Origin: Echeneis naucrates
Lineage: Eukaryota > Chordata > Actinopteri > Carangiformes > Echeneidae
Assembly (NCBI RefSeq): GCF_900963305.1
Contig: NC_042514.1
Span: forward strand, 18,690,029 to 18,754,028
Length of the DNA: 64,000 nucleotides
Direction of reading: 5' to 3'
Shown: one piece after another, positions 20,501 to 31,873 of the stretch
Layout: each line of letters opens with the position of its first letter
Position numbering within the stretch: the first letter of the stretch is position 1
Notes under the pieces: model-generated
Database searches by the model: none
What the model saw: only the letters and a program-made list of their open reading frames with translations
Told to the model about the DNA's origin: nothing
Made by a program: the position numbers and the translations under genes

Positions 20501-20995
20501 CGAGTAGCAGCAGCGGTGTCCCTGACACCAGAACAATTGCAGTGGTATCAGATGTCGGAAGAGGCCGTCCCACAAGTGTCTCTGGCTTTACATCCTAAAC
20601 ATCAGGCTAAAGAATTGGGTGGGATGGTAAAACTAGCATTAGCACAGGATGATTGGGTTATCACGGACATTCGCGGAGTACTTTATTCGGCTAGAGCCAA
20701 CATATACTCAATTCAAGTAGAAGCCGTAGATAGCTCAGTTCTGGAGGAGGCCCAGGTCTCCCGGTTTCACGGTAGAGAAAAAACAGATCACCCTGAGGCT
20801 GCGTCTATCATTGACTCTCTACCAGAGTCCCTATGGGCGCAGGGCCCGACAGAAGTGGGACTGGTGCAATGTGAACCATTAACTTTTGAGGTGAACACCT
20901 CTGATCCAGTGTGGATCAATCAGTACCCCCACAAGCCCCAAGCAGAGGAGGGCATTGCAGACACCATTCGGGGCCTCATATCACAGGGCGTATGA
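20501..20995 (+). mobile_element. Endogenous retrovirus fossil, pol fragment (copy 4)
   Basis: Class I retrovirus-like pol fragment between module M and a TAC-like relic. Broken, no LTRs. Confidence 0.75.
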
Positions 20996-21040
20996 TCTCT
21001 GACCTCTCTGCCGTTGTTGAAAAAGAATAACTGAAAACAC

Positions 21041-21113
21041 AGTTTCTGCCCAGTTTCAAACTGGGGATCTTTCCCGTGTAATGCAAACGTGATGACCGAT
21101 ACACTACGGAAAC
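21041..21113 (-). pseudogene. tRNA-Val (TAC)-like relic
   Basis: Decayed TAC-like subfamily: C56 lost, loop ATTACAC, altered D arm, U73. Confidence 0.6.
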
Positions 21114-21285
21114 CTGCACTGGACACTCCCTTCCCCTTGACGATGAAATGCCATCGTTACTTCGAATATTGCTGACAATGCAAGGGAAGAACCAAAAACA
21201 TCGCTAAAGGCAATTCTTTAATCGAATTAAGAGACATGCATTAACTAGAAACAGACGCTGATTTATTTCCAGCTGACAGCAAAGA

Positions 21286-21358
21286 TGTTTCCGCCCAGTT
21301 TCGAACTGGGGACCTTTCCCAAGTTAGGCGAACGTGATGACCACTACACTACCGAAAC
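21286..21358 (-). tRNA. tRNA-Val (AAC), weak
   Basis: Anticodon AAC in loop CTAACTT. Acceptor mismatch 6:67 and a disrupted anticodon stem. T arm intact. Confidence 0.62.
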
Positions 21359-21578
21359 CTGAATGCAAGGGGCTCCGCCCCTTCCAATCTAATGATTTCT
21401 GACGTGAACAGGTACGTTCATAAAAGCTGCATTTGCTCTTCCAGTTGCATCACCGAAATTTGGTCTTCTTCAGAATAGCTGTAGATACTGGCAGGTATAC
21501 TCACGAGAAGTCTTGAAGTGAAGCATCAGCTGACCTCTGACCTTTCTGCCTTTGTTGAAAAAGAATTACAGAAAATGC

Positions 21579-21651
21579 TGTTTCTGCCCAGTTTTGAACT
21601 GAGGACCTTTCGCGTGTGAGGCGAACGTGATGACCACTACACTACAGAAAC
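21579..21651 (-). tRNA. tRNA-Val (CAC)
   Basis: Anticodon CAC, A73, T stem with a wobble, T loop TTCAAAA. TTTT shortly downstream. Confidence 0.75.
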
Positions 21652-21814
21652 CTGTACAGGACACCCTCTTCCCCTTGATGATGAAATGCCATCGTTACTA
21701 CTGTTGTGATCGCCTCCCACATGCTCTGAAAAGAACAATAGAGAGGCCTACATCCTGAAGCCTGGGCCAGAGTTGTCTGCCTGTTTGAAAATGGCGCCGT
21801 GACCCCAGGATCCA

Positions 21815-22320
21815 CCAGTTTGAGAGAGAGCAAGAAAGACCTTACAAGGTTGTATGAGCAACACCGACGGCTGTCCAGGTGGAAGGAAGCAAGACTTGGT
21901 ATCACCTAAATCACTGCACCAAAAAGGTTCCGAAAGACAAAAAGGGCATTATAAAACTGAGAGAGAACGATGAGGAGAATGACTGTGTGGTGCAAACTAG
22001 TGACAAGCACTCTCTTGTTAATGTCACTAGGCTGCCAAGTGTCCAAGCTCTCCTTAACTGCACAGGCTTCTCTCGATGCCCTGTTTCCTCCTATTTTTCT
22101 CACTGGTGCCATGCATTTCCCGAAGTCCTCTGCCTCTTCCAGCAGCCACACTGTTTCAGTTGGGGCAAGGAGGAAATTGTGCAGGATGCATGCTGCCATC
22201 GCAAGCGTGTCCACGTGCAGTTCCCAGGCAATTTTGGAAGTTCCACTTCGCCCAGAAGCGTTGTGCTACCTCAATCATGTCTTTCCTTTTGCCCCACCTA
22301 AACCCGAGAAGGTCTGACTG
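21815..22320 (-). pseudogene. PIF/Harbinger transposase, internally deleted
   Basis: On the minus strand, WAKWNFQNCLG matches the WNFPNCLGAIDG segment of the PIF/Harbinger DDE nuclease. The frame at 22214-21906 then gives DTLAMAACILHNFL and GGNRASREACAVKESL, the C-terminal helices of that family. Most of the catalytic core between them is missing, and the two parts are in different frames. The remaining protein is about 100 aa against roughly 350-400 aa for the family. It lies divergent to the BESS-type gene at 22552. Confidence 0.72.
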
Positions 22321-22551
22321 AAATTCTTCTTTTTCTTTAATTATATAACATTATTGATTGTAATATCTTTACATTCTATGTGCAAAGTTCCAATGAGGTA
22401 ATAGATCATTCTTGTGTCTGTGACACCAATGTTGTTTGTGTTTGTTTTGTATTTCGAAAAGCAACGTGAGCGCTGCTTTTGCAGAGGAGAGATCTTCTAC
22501 AAAAGTGTCGGCATGTGCCTCTGTTGATCTGGCTCTGCCCACTGCATCAGT
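22321..22551. other. AT-rich spacer between divergent Harbinger genes
   Basis: No ORF or RNA is recognised here. It separates the transposase relic from the BESS-type gene and may contain the old divergent promoter region. Confidence 0.35.
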
Positions 22552-22896
22552 GTGACGGTCTGTTTCTCCCGCTCCAAGCCTATCTATAGCACAGACTGTT
22601 TCCGTAGCAGAGTCTGTACTGGGGCCGACTACATCTGGCGAGAGATACAGGCCCCACAGGTCCTGGAGCCCAAGAGAGAGGTGGGGGCTTGCACCAGCCC
22701 AAGAAGGAGCCACAGACAACAGCAGACCTCTGATTTGGAAGACCGTCTTTTATCAATTCTAGAAGAGCCAAATATGAAACCTGACAGTAAGCTCGATGAG
22801 TGTTATCACTTCTCACTGAGCCTCATCCCACAACTGGACCAAAACAGGAGGCGGCAGGCAATAATTGGCATTTTAACTTGCTGCATGACATAGAGA
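22552..22896 (+). pseudogene. PIF/Harbinger accessory (MADF/BESS-type) gene remnant
   Basis: A 113-aa open frame ends in the BESS-like motif at residues about 78-110 (DECYHFSLSLIPQLDQ). Such proteins are the second gene of PIF/Harbinger elements and help import and target the transposase. The N-terminal MADF domain is not recognisable. From 22619 the sequence is the same as the left edge of the window. Confidence 0.55.
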
Positions 22897-23123
22897 GCAG
22901 CACCGCTTCAATGCAGCAGTCAAGAAAGCAACAAAACTGCACCTGACCTCAATATCCCTCACACCCCGCTCCTTCCGATGACATGATTTCTGACATGCAT
23001 CGGTGCTTTCATGAAAGCTGCGCTTGCCCTTATCGGTGCATAACCAAAAACCTGATCTCTAAACTGACAGATGTAGATATTGGCCAGTAAATGAAGGAGG
23101 AATCTGGAAATGAAACATTACAT

Positions 23124-23173
23124 GATCTCTGTTGCGTGTTAAGCGAACGTGATGACCACTACACTACGCAATC
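23124..23173 (-). pseudogene. tRNA-Val-like fragment (5' half)
   Basis: Duplicate of 506-555. Confidence 0.5.
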
Positions 23174-23366
23174 CTGCAAGGGTTATGCAATTCCCCTTCT
23201 GAAGAAATACCATCATTACTACGGAACGTCCAGAAAGCAAAAATGCAAGTGATGCAGCAAACACAGAGCTGAAGCCAATTCTCTACTCTAATGCAGAGGT
23301 AGTCCTTACCAAATACACAGATTCTGCTCTCCTGCATTTCCCCATAATCAAAGGCAACAGCCAATC

Positions 23367-23439
23367 TGTTTCTGCCCAGGTTCAAAATGAGGCTCTTTCA
23401 CGTGTTAGGCAAACGTGATAACCACTACACTACGGAAAC
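23367..23439 (-). pseudogene. tRNA-Val (AAC)-like, degraded T arm
   Basis: Duplicate of 749-821 with the same T-arm damage. Confidence 0.6.
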
Positions 23440-23640
23440 CTGCACAGGGTGTTCCTTTCTCCTTTGCGATGAAATGCCATCGTTACGACAGCAATTACAG
23501 AAGCTGAGGATGCAAGCAATGGACCAAACAAACAGCTGAAGCTAATTCTCCAATCTAAATCAGAGATAGCTCTTACCAAATACACAGGTGTGGCTCTCCT
23601 GCATTTTTTTTTTTTCAATTTTTAGAGCCGACAGCAAATC

Positions 23641-23713
23641 TGTGCCTGCCCAGGTTCGAACTGGGGAGCTTTCACGTGTAAGGCGAACATGATGACCAAT
23701 ACACCACAGAAAC
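23641..23713 (-). tRNA. tRNA-Val (TAC), weak
   Basis: Duplicate of 1024-1096 with the same acceptor mismatch. Confidence 0.6.
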
Positions 23714-24130
23714 CTGAACACAAGCGACTCCGCCCCTTCCAATCTAAACTGAACAGGTACTTTCATAAAAGCTGCTTTTGCTCTTATTGTTGCATCACTG
23801 AAATTTGGTCTTCCTACAAATAGATGTAGATACTGGCAGGTATCCTCACGAGAAGTCTTGAATTGAAGAATCAGATGATCTCTGACATCGTTACTTTGAA
23901 TATTGAAGTAGCTGAGAATGCAAGCAAAGCACCAAAAACATCGCTAAAGCCAATTCTCGAATTGAATTAAGAGGTATGCATTAACTAAAAACAGACGCTG
24001 CATTACTACAGCAATTACACAAAGAAAACAGCTGACGCAAATTCTCTAATCTAAATCAGAGGTGGCACTTACCAAATACACAGGTCCAGCTTGTCTGCAT
24101 TTTTCCCATATTTAGAGCCGACAGCAAATC

Positions 24131-24203
24131 TGTTTCTGCCCAGGTTCGAACTGGGGATCTTTCACGTGTAAGGCGAACATGATGACCACTACACTACGGA
24201 AAC
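24131..24203 (-). tRNA. tRNA-Val (TAC)
   Basis: Duplicate of 1514-1586. The 3' acceptor strand differs by one base, giving a C-A mismatch at 6:67. Confidence 0.7.
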
Positions 24204-24233
24204 CTGAACACAAGCTCCTCCGCCCCTTCTGTC

Positions 24234-24598
24234 AGGTTTAAGCCACCTAGAAAATTATTAAACTAGTTACAGGACGTTGCAGCTCTAAAGGGCGGGGAAA
24301 TACACAGCTGCAACGTAGTAGATGAATAGATGCTTGTTGAATAATCATATTCACGTTACGCCTCTGAAACATGACACACGAACACTTTGAGGAGCTAGTT
24401 CATAACCAAAGTAATCTGGTTTCAGCCTCCTCCTGTTTTCATGTTCCTCTTCGAAGGTCGTTGCTTATCTTCCGGAGGTATGATCTCAGTTCCTGTAAGA
24501 AAAACACAAGTTTCTGCATTCCTGCAGGGTTAGTAAAAGTAGAGCAATACTGTGATAATCATTTTATGTATTTTTATTCTAACACCTTCCAATCTAAT
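24234..24598. repeat. Unknown spacer block with inverted repeat (copy 3)
   Basis: Near-identical to 1618-1982. The inverted repeat lies at 24275-24284 and 24306-24315. Confidence 0.6.
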
Positions 24599-24805
24599 GA
24601 TTTCTGACGTGAACGGGTACTTTCATAAAAGCTGCATTTATTCTTATTGTTGCATCACCGAAATTTGGTCTTCCTACGAATAGATGCAGATACTGTCAGG
24701 TATACTCATGAGAAGTCTTGAAGTGAAGCATCAGCTGACCACTGACCTCTCTGCATTCGTTGAAAAAAAAAAAACAAAAAAACAAAAAAAAAACACAGAA
24801 AGTTG

Positions 24806-24878
24806 TGTTTTTGCCCAGTTTCGAACTGGGGACCTTTCACATGTGAGGCGAAAGTGATGACCACTACACTACAAAAAA
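24806..24878 (-). pseudogene. tRNA-Val (CAC)-like, acceptor altered
   Basis: Duplicate of 2167-2239. The T stem is intact here, but the 5' acceptor strand is still altered. A very long A-rich tract on the plus strand gives strong downstream T-runs. Confidence 0.6.
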
Positions 24879-25039
24879 CTGCACAGGACACTCTCTTCCC
24901 CTTGATGATTAAATGCCATGGTTAATACGAAAATTGAAGCAGCTGAAAATGCAAGGAAAGAAGCCAATTCTCGAATTGAATTAAGAGGTATGCATTAACT
25001 AAAAACAGACGATGATTTATTTCCAGCTGACAGCAAAGA

Positions 25040-25112
25040 TGTTCCCACCCAATTTCAAACTGGGCACCTTTCGCACGTGAGGCGAACGTGATGACCACTA
25101 CACTACGGAACC
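25040..25112 (-). pseudogene. tRNA-Val (CAC)-like, degraded
   Basis: Duplicate of 2401-2473. Confidence 0.55.
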
Positions 25113-25439
25113 CTGGACCGGTTACATCCTTCCGCTTATGAAGAAATGCCATCATTACTACTGTTGCGATCGCCTCCCACGTGCTCTGAAAATAACAATA
25201 GAGACGCCTACATCCTGAAGCCTGGGCCAGAGTTGTCGGCCTGTTTGGAAATGACGCCATGTCTCCAGGATCCACCCCTAGGGTATGGTTTTGAGTTTGA
25301 ACAGGAGGGCATTTGCCAAACGCCAGCGCCCTCAGCAGGGATCCCCGATGACATCACACAGGTAATAAAAACGCTTCATGGCTCTTGATCTTCGCTTTTT
25401 CCCAGTGCCCCAGTTGTGGTAGAGAGCTGCCCCAGCTTT

Positions 25440-25903
25440 CGAGTAGCAGCAGCGGTGTCCCTGACACCAGAACAATTGCAGTGGTATCAGATGTCGGAAG
25501 AGGCCGTCCCACAAGTGTCTCTGGCTTTACATCCTAAACATCAGGTTAAAGAATTGGGTGGGATGGTAAAACTAGCATTAGCACAGGATGATTGGGTTAT
25601 CACGGACATTCGCGGAGTACTTTATTCGGCTAGAGCCAACATATACTCAATTCAAGTAGAAGCCGTAGATAGCTCAGTTCTGGAGGAGGCCCAGGTCTCC
25701 CGGTTTCAGGGTCTATCATTGACTCTCTACCAGAGTCCCTATGGGCGCAGGGCCCAACAGAAGTGCGACTGGTGCAATGTGAACCATTAACTTTTGAGGT
25801 GAACACCTCTGATCCAGTGTGGATCAATCAGTACCCCCACAAGCCCCAAGCAGAGGAGGGCATCGCAGACACCATTCAGGGCCTCATATCACAGGGCGTA
25901 TGA
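25440..25903 (+). mobile_element. Endogenous retrovirus fossil, pol fragment (copy 5)
   Basis: Duplicate of copy 1 at a displacement of 17585 bp. Broken class I pol fragment. Confidence 0.75.
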
Positions 25904-25948
25904 TCTCTGACCTCTCTGCCGTTGTTGAAAAAGAATAACTGAAAACAC

Positions 25949-26021
25949 AGTTTCTGCCCAGTTTCGAACTGGGGACCTTTCGCGTGTGAGGCGAACGTGA
26001 TGACCACTACACTACAGAAAC
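25949..26021 (-). tRNA. tRNA-Val (CAC)
   Basis: Duplicate of 8364-8436. All stems paired, U73, TTTT close downstream. Confidence 0.88.
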
Positions 26022-26138
26022 CTGCACAGGACACCATCTTCCCCTTGATGATGAAATGCCATCGTTAATACGAAAATTGAAGCAACTGAGAATGCAAGGC
26101 AGGAACCAAAAACATCTGTTTCCAGCTGACAGCAAACA

Positions 26139-26211
26139 TGTTCCCGCCCAGTTTCGAACTGGGGACCTTTCGCGTGTTAGGCGAACGTGATGACCACTAC
26201 ACTACGGAAAC
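26139..26211 (-). tRNA. tRNA-Val (AAC)
   Basis: Duplicate of 8554-8626, with T loop TTCGAAA restored to consensus. One acceptor wobble. Confidence 0.86.
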
Positions 26212-26384
26212 CTGCACTGGTCACTCCCTTCCCCTTGACGATGAAATGCCATCGTTACTTCGAATATTGCTGACAATGCAAGGGAAGAACCAAAAACATC
26301 GCTAAAGGCAATTCTTTAATCGAATTAAGAGGTATGCATTAACTGGAAAAAAGACGCTGATTTATTTCCAGCTGACAGCAAAGA

Positions 26385-26457
26385 TGTTTCTGTCCAGTTT
26401 CGAACTGGGGACCTTTCGCGTGTGAGGCGAACGTGATGACCACTACACTACAGAAAC
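26385..26457 (-). tRNA. tRNA-Val (CAC)
   Basis: Duplicate of 8800-8872 with the same T-stem mismatch, but with the consensus A box. Confidence 0.74.
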
Positions 26458-26786
26458 CTGTACAGGACACCCTCTTCCCCTTGATGATGAAATGCCATCG
26501 TTACTACTGTTGTGATGGCCTCCCACGTGCTCTGAAAAGAACAATAGAGAGGCCTACATCCTGAAGCCTGGGCCAGAGTTGTCTGCCTGTTTGGAAATGG
26601 CGCCATGACCCCAGGATCCAACCCTAGGGTGTGGTTCTGAGTTTGAAGAGGAGGGCATTTGCTAGACACCAGCGCCCTCAGCAGGGATCCCCGATGACGT
26701 CACACAGGTAATAAAGACGCTCCATGGCTGTTGATCTTCGCTTTTTCCCAGTGCCCCGGTTGTGGGAGAGAGCTGTCCCAGCTTTT

Positions 26787-26899
26787 GTCTAGACCTCTCC
26801 AATGATATTCTAATTGCTTCAGACAATGGATCAGCCTCCATACTTCTCCTTTTGGATCTTAGTGCTGCTTTTGACACCATAGATCACAATATTTTATGA
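26787..26899 (+). mobile_element. L2 LINE RT fragment (short)
   Basis: Duplicate of 9202-9314. Confidence 0.8.
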
Positions 26900-27238
26900 G
26901 CATCACTGAAATTTGGTCTTCCTACAAATAGATGTAGATACTGGCAGGTATCCTCACGAGAAGTCTTGAATTGAAGAATCAGATGATCTCTGACATCGTT
27001 AATTTGAATATTGAAGTAGCTGAGAATGCAAGCAAAGCACCAAAAACATTGCTAAAGCCAATTCTCGAATTGAATTAAGAGGTATGCATTAACTAAAAAC
27101 AGACGCTGCATTACTACAGCAATTACACAAAGAAAACAGCTGACGCAAATTCTCTAATCTAAATCAGAGGTGGCACTTACCAAATACACAGGTCCAGCTT
27201 GTCTGCATTTTTCCCATATTTAGAGCCGACAGCAAATC

Positions 27239-27311
27239 TGTTTCCGCCCAGGTTCGAACTGGGGATCTTTCACGTGTAAGGCGAACATTATGACCACTAC
27301 ACTACGGAAAC
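27239..27311 (-). tRNA. tRNA-Val (TAC)
   Basis: Duplicate of 9654-9726. Acceptor and T stems paired, A73. Confidence 0.78.
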
Positions 27312-27341
27312 CTGAACACAAGCTCCTCCGCCCCTTCTGTC

Positions 27342-27705
27342 AGGTTTAAGCCACCTAGAAAATTATTAAACTAGTTACAGGACGTTGCAGCTCTAAAGGG
27401 CGGGGAAATACACAGCTGCAACGTAGTAGATGAATAGATGCTTGTTGAATAATCATATTCACGTTACGCCTCTGAAACATGACACACGAACACTTTGAGG
27501 AGCTAGTTCATAACCAAAGTAATCTGGTTTCAGCCTCCTCCTGTTTTCATGTTCCTCTTCGAAGGTCGTTGCTTATCTTCCGGAGGTATGATCTCAGTTC
27601 CTGTAAGAAAAACACAAGTTTCTGCATTCCTGCAGGGTTAGTAAAAGTAGAGCAATACTGTGATAATCATTTTATGTATTTTTATTCTAACACCTTCCAA
27701 TCTAA
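27342..27705. repeat. Unknown spacer block with inverted repeat (copy 4)
   Basis: Duplicate of 9757-10120. The inverted repeat lies at 27383-27392 and 27414-27423. Confidence 0.6.
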
Positions 27706-27857
27706 TGATTTCTGACGTGAACGGGTACTTTCATAAAAGCTGCATTTGTTCTTATTGTTGCATCGCCGAAATTTGGTCTTCCTACGAATAGATGCAGATA
27801 CTGTCAGGTATACTCATGAGAAGTCTTGAAGTGAAGCATCAGCTGACCACTGACCTC

Positions 27858-28063
27858 TGACCATAGATCACAATATTTTACTACAGAGACTGGAACATGA
27901 AATTGGGATTAAAGGAACTGCAATAAGGTGGTTCAAATCCTATTTATCAGATAGACATCAGTTTGTTCATGTTCACAACAGCTCCTCCTCATGCACTGCA
28001 GTCAGTTATGGAGTCCCACAGGTTTGGGTACTTGGACCAATCGTCTTTACGCTTCATCTAGGC
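27858..28063 (+). mobile_element. L2 LINE RT fragment
   Basis: Duplicate of 10273-10478. Confidence 0.82.
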
Positions 28064-28399
28064 ACCAAATGCCATCTTTACTACCGCAATTACACAATGA
28101 ATTGACCAAACAAACAGCTGAAGCCAACATTTTCTATTCTAATTCAGAGGTAGCACTTACCAAATACACAGGTCATACTCGCTCCACGGCTCTCGATCTT
28201 CGCTGTTTCCCAGTGCCCCGGTTGTGGGAGAGAGCTGTTCCAGCTTTCGTCTGGACCTCTGATTGTTGCATCACCGAAATTTGCTCTTCCCACGAATAGA
28301 CGCAGATACTGGCAGGTCTACTCACGAGAAGTCTTGAAGTGAAGCATCAGCTGATCTCTGACCTCTCTGCCGTTGTTGAAAAAGAATAACTGAAAACAC

Positions 28400-28472
28400 A
28401 GTTTCTGCCCAGTTTCGAACTTGGGACCTTTTGTGTGTGAGGCGAACGTGATGACCACTACACTACAGAAAC
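28400..28472 (-). tRNA. tRNA-Val (CAC), weak
   Basis: Duplicate of 10815-10887 with the same anticodon-stem losses plus one T-stem mismatch. Confidence 0.6.
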
Positions 28473-28589
28473 CTGCACAGGCCAGCCCCTTCCCCTTGAT
28501 GATGAAATGCCATCGTTAATACGAAAATTGAAGCAACTGAGAATGCAAGGCAGGAACCAAAAACATCTGTTTCCAGCTGACAGCAAACA

Positions 28590-28662
28590 TGTTTCCGCCC
28601 AGTTTCGAACTGGGGACCTTTCACGTGTTAGGCGAACGTGATGACCACTACACTACGGAAAC
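28590..28662 (-). tRNA. tRNA-Val (AAC)
   Basis: Duplicate of 11005-11077. Stems intact with one wobble in the anticodon stem, A73. Confidence 0.86.
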
Positions 28663-28976
28663 CCGCACAGGTCACCTCCTTCCGCTTATCAGGAAATGCC
28701 ATCATTAACACTGTTGCGATAGCCTCCCACGAGAATCGAGAATCCTACATCCTGAAGCCTGGGCCAGAGTTGTCTACCTGTTTGAAAATGGCGCCATGAC
28801 CCCAGGATCCACCCCTAGGGTATGGTTTTGAGTTTGAACAGGAGGGCATTTGCCAAACGCCAGCGTCCTCAGCAGGGATCCCCGATGACGTCACACAGGT
28901 AATAAAGACGCTTCATGGCTCTTGATCTTCGCTTTTTCCCAGTGCCCCAGTTGTGGTAGAGAGCTGTCCCAGCTTT

Positions 28977-29471
28977 CGAGTAGCAGCAGCAGTGTCCCTG
29001 ACACCAGAGCAATTGCAGTGGTATCAGATGTCGGAAGAGGCCGTCCCACAAGTGTCTCTGGCTTTACATCCTAAACATCAGCTTAAAGAATTGGGTGGGA
29101 TGGTAAAACTAGCATTAGCACAGGATGATTGGGTTATCACGGACATTAGCGGAGTACTTTATTCGGCTAGAGCCAACATATACTCAATTCAAGTAGAAGC
29201 CGTAGATAGCTCAGTTCTGGAGGAGGCCCAGGTCTCCCGGTTTCACGGTAGAGAAAAAACAGATCACCCTGAGGCTGCGTCTATCATTGACTCTCTACCA
29301 GAGTCCCTATGGGCGCAGGGCCCGACAGAAGTGGGACTGGTGCAATGTGAACCATTAACTTTTGAGGTGAACACCTCTGATCCAGTGTGGATCAATCAGT
29401 ACCCCCACAAGCCCCAAGCAGAGGAGGGCATTGCAGACACCATTCAGGGCCTCATATCACAGGGCGTATGA
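28977..29471 (+). mobile_element. Endogenous retrovirus fossil, pol fragment (copy 6)
   Basis: Duplicate of copy 2. Broken class I pol fragment. Confidence 0.75.
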
Positions 29472-29516
29472 TCTCTGACCTCTCTGCCGTTGTTGAAAAA
29501 GAATAACTGAAAACAC

Positions 29517-29589
29517 AGTTTCTGCCCAGTTTCAAACTGGGGATCTTTCGCCTGTAATGCAAACGTGATGACTGATACACTACGGAAAG
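29517..29589 (-). pseudogene. tRNA-Val (TAC)-like relic
   Basis: Decayed TAC-like subfamily with loop ATTACAG, C56 lost and first base pair lost. Counterpart of 11932. Confidence 0.6.
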
Positions 29590-29762
29590 CTGCACTGGAC
29601 ACTCCCTTCCCCTTGACGATGAAATGCCATCGTTTCTTCGAATATTGCTGACAATGCAAGGGAAGAACCAAAAACATCGCTAAAGGCAATTCTTTAATCG
29701 AATTAAAAGGTATGCATTAACTGGAAAAAAGACGCTGATTTATTTCCAGCTGACAGCAAAGA

Positions 29763-29835
29763 TGTTTCCGCCCAGTTTTGAACTAGGGACCTTTCGCGTG
29801 TTAGGCGAACGTGATGACCACTACACTACGGAAAC
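29763..29835 (-). tRNA. tRNA-Val (AAC)
   Basis: Full-length counterpart of the 70-nt copy at 12178. T stem with one wobble, T loop TTCAAAA, A73. Confidence 0.78.
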
Positions 29836-30048
29836 CTGAATGCAAGCGGCTCCGCCCCTTCCAATCTAATGATTTCTGACGTGAACAAGTACTTTCATAA
29901 AAGCTGCATTTGCTCTTCCAGTTGCATCACCGAAATTTGGTCTTCCTAAGAATAGATGCAGATACTGGCAGGTATACTCACGAGAAGTCTTGAAGTGAAG
30001 CATCAGCTGACCTCTCTGCCTTTGTTGAAAGAGAATTACAGAAAATAC

Positions 30049-30121
30049 TGTTCCTGCCCAGTTTCGAACTGGGGACCTTTCGCGTGTGAGGCGAACGTGA
30101 TGACCACTACACTACAGAAAC
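30049..30121 (-). tRNA. tRNA-Val (CAC)
   Basis: Anticodon CAC, A73, acceptor wobble 4:69, TTTT a few nt downstream. Confidence 0.86.
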
Positions 30122-30448
30122 CTGTACAGGAGACCCTCTTCCCCTTGATGATGAAATGCCATCGTTACTACTGTTGTGATGGCCTCCCACGTGCTCTGAA
30201 AAGAACAATAGAGAGGCCTACATCCTGAAGCCTGGGCCAGAGTTGTCTACCTGTTTGAAAATGGCGCCATGACCCCAGGATCCACCCCTAGGGTGTGGTT
30301 CTGAGTTTGAAGAGGAGGGCATTTGCTAGACACCAGCGCCCTCAGCAGGGATCCCCGATGACGTCACACAGGTAATAAAGACGCTCCATGGCTCTTGATC
30401 TTCGCTTTTTCCCAGTGCCCCGGTTGTGGGAGAGAGCTGTCCCAGCTT

Positions 30449-30743
30449 TTGTCTGGACCTCTCCAATGATATTCTAATTGCTTCAGACAATGGATCAGCC
30501 TCCATACTTCTCCTTTTGGATCTTAGTGCTGCTTTCGCAACCATAGATCACAATATTTTACTACAGAGACTGGAACATGAAATTGGGATTAAAGGAACTG
30601 CAATCAGGTGGTTCAAATCCTATTTATCAGATAGACATCAGTTTGTTCATGTTCACAACAGCTCCTCCTCATGCACTGCAGTCAGTTATGGAGTCCCACA
30701 GGTTTGGGTACTTGGACCAATCGTCTTTACGCTTCATCTAGGC
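30449..30743 (+). mobile_element. L2 LINE RT fragment
   Basis: RT palm fragment [11 protein letters not shown] through GPIVFTLHL. The catalytic-motif aspartate position reads SAAFATIDHN in this copy. Confidence 0.88.
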
Positions 30744-30899
30744 ACCAAATGCCATCTTTACTACCGCAATTACACAATGAATTGACCAAACAAACAGCTG
30801 AAGCCAACATTTTCTATTCTAATTCAGAGGTGGCACTTACCAAATACACAGGTCATACTCGTTGCATTTTTTTTTCATATTAAGAGCCAACAGCAAATC

Positions 30900-30972
30900 T
30901 GTTTCTACCCAGTTTCAAACTTGGGATCTTTCGCGTGTAATGCAAACGTGATGACCGATACACTACGAAAAC
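30900..30972 (-). pseudogene. tRNA-Val (TAC)-like relic
   Basis: Near-identical to 13004-13076. C56 lost and T stem weakened. Confidence 0.6.
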
Positions 30973-31153
30973 CTGCACTGGACACTCCCTTCCCCTTGAC
31001 GATGAAATGCCATCGTTAATACGAAAATTAAAACAGCAAATGAGAATGCAAGGCAGGAACCAAAAACATCGCGAAAGCCAATTCTCCAATTGAATTAAGA
31101 GGTATGCATTAACTAGAAACAGACGCTGATTTATTTCCAGCTGACAGTAAAGA

Positions 31154-31226
31154 TGTTTCCACCCAGTTTCGAGCTGGGGACCTTTCACAAGTTAGGCGAA
31201 CGTGATGACCACTACACTACGGAAAC
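31154..31226 (-). tRNA. tRNA-Val (AAC), weak
   Basis: Anticodon AAC in loop CTAACTT. T54 is changed and the acceptor has a wobble. Confidence 0.65.
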
Positions 31227-31379
31227 CTGCACAGGTCACCGAATTCCCCTTGACAATGAAATGCCAGCGTTACTACAGCAATGACCCAAACAAAGAGCTG
31301 AAGCCATTTCTCTAATCTAAATCAGAGGTAGCAATAACCAAACACACAGGCCCGGCTTGTGTAGAGCCGACAGCAAATC

Positions 31380-31452
31380 TGTTTCTGCCCAGGTTCGAAC
31401 TGGGGATCTTTCGCGTGTAAGGCGAACGTGATGACCACTACACTACAGAAAC
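31380..31452 (-). tRNA. tRNA-Val (TAC)
   Basis: Anticodon TAC with acceptor, anticodon and T stems paired. A73. Confidence 0.84.
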
Positions 31453-31477
31453 CTGAGCACAAGTTGCTCTTCCCCTT

Positions 31478-31745
31478 CTGTCAGGTTTAAGCCACCTAGA
31501 ACATGATGAAACACAGGGAAGAAAGACAAAGGACAACAGCGCTCATTTTTACTTGCAAGGAGAACAGACAGAGATATGTTCAGTTACATTCTCAAACTGC
31601 TCTGAAGTATCTCTACCGTTCTCCCCTCTTTATTTCCTTAGGGTGGTCCCTAGTTAGTATGATCTCAAGTCCTGTAAGAAAAACACAAGTTTCTGCATTC
31701 CTGCAGGGTTAGTAAAAGTACAAAAGATACTCATGAGAAGTGTTG
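31478..31745. repeat. Unknown spacer block R2 (copy 2)
   Basis: Same block as 13580-13845. Confidence 0.55.
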
Positions 31746-31804
31746 AAGTAAAGTATTAGCTGATCTTTGACCTCTCTACCTTTGTTAAGAAACACAGAAA
31801 GTTC

Positions 31805-31873
31805 TGTTTCTGCCCAGTTTCAAACTGTGGACCTTTCGCCTGTAATGCAAACGTGATGACCGATACACTACGG
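31805..31873 (-). pseudogene. tRNA-Val (TAC)-like relic, 5' end lost
   Basis: The sequence passes from the D arm straight into module M, removing the 5' acceptor strand. C56 is also lost. Confidence 0.6.

Noticed and set aside
22369-22816. Minus-strand ORFs of 116 and 78 aa
   Set aside because: Antisense shadows of the Harbinger BESS-type gene and its upstream spacer, with no recognisable domain.
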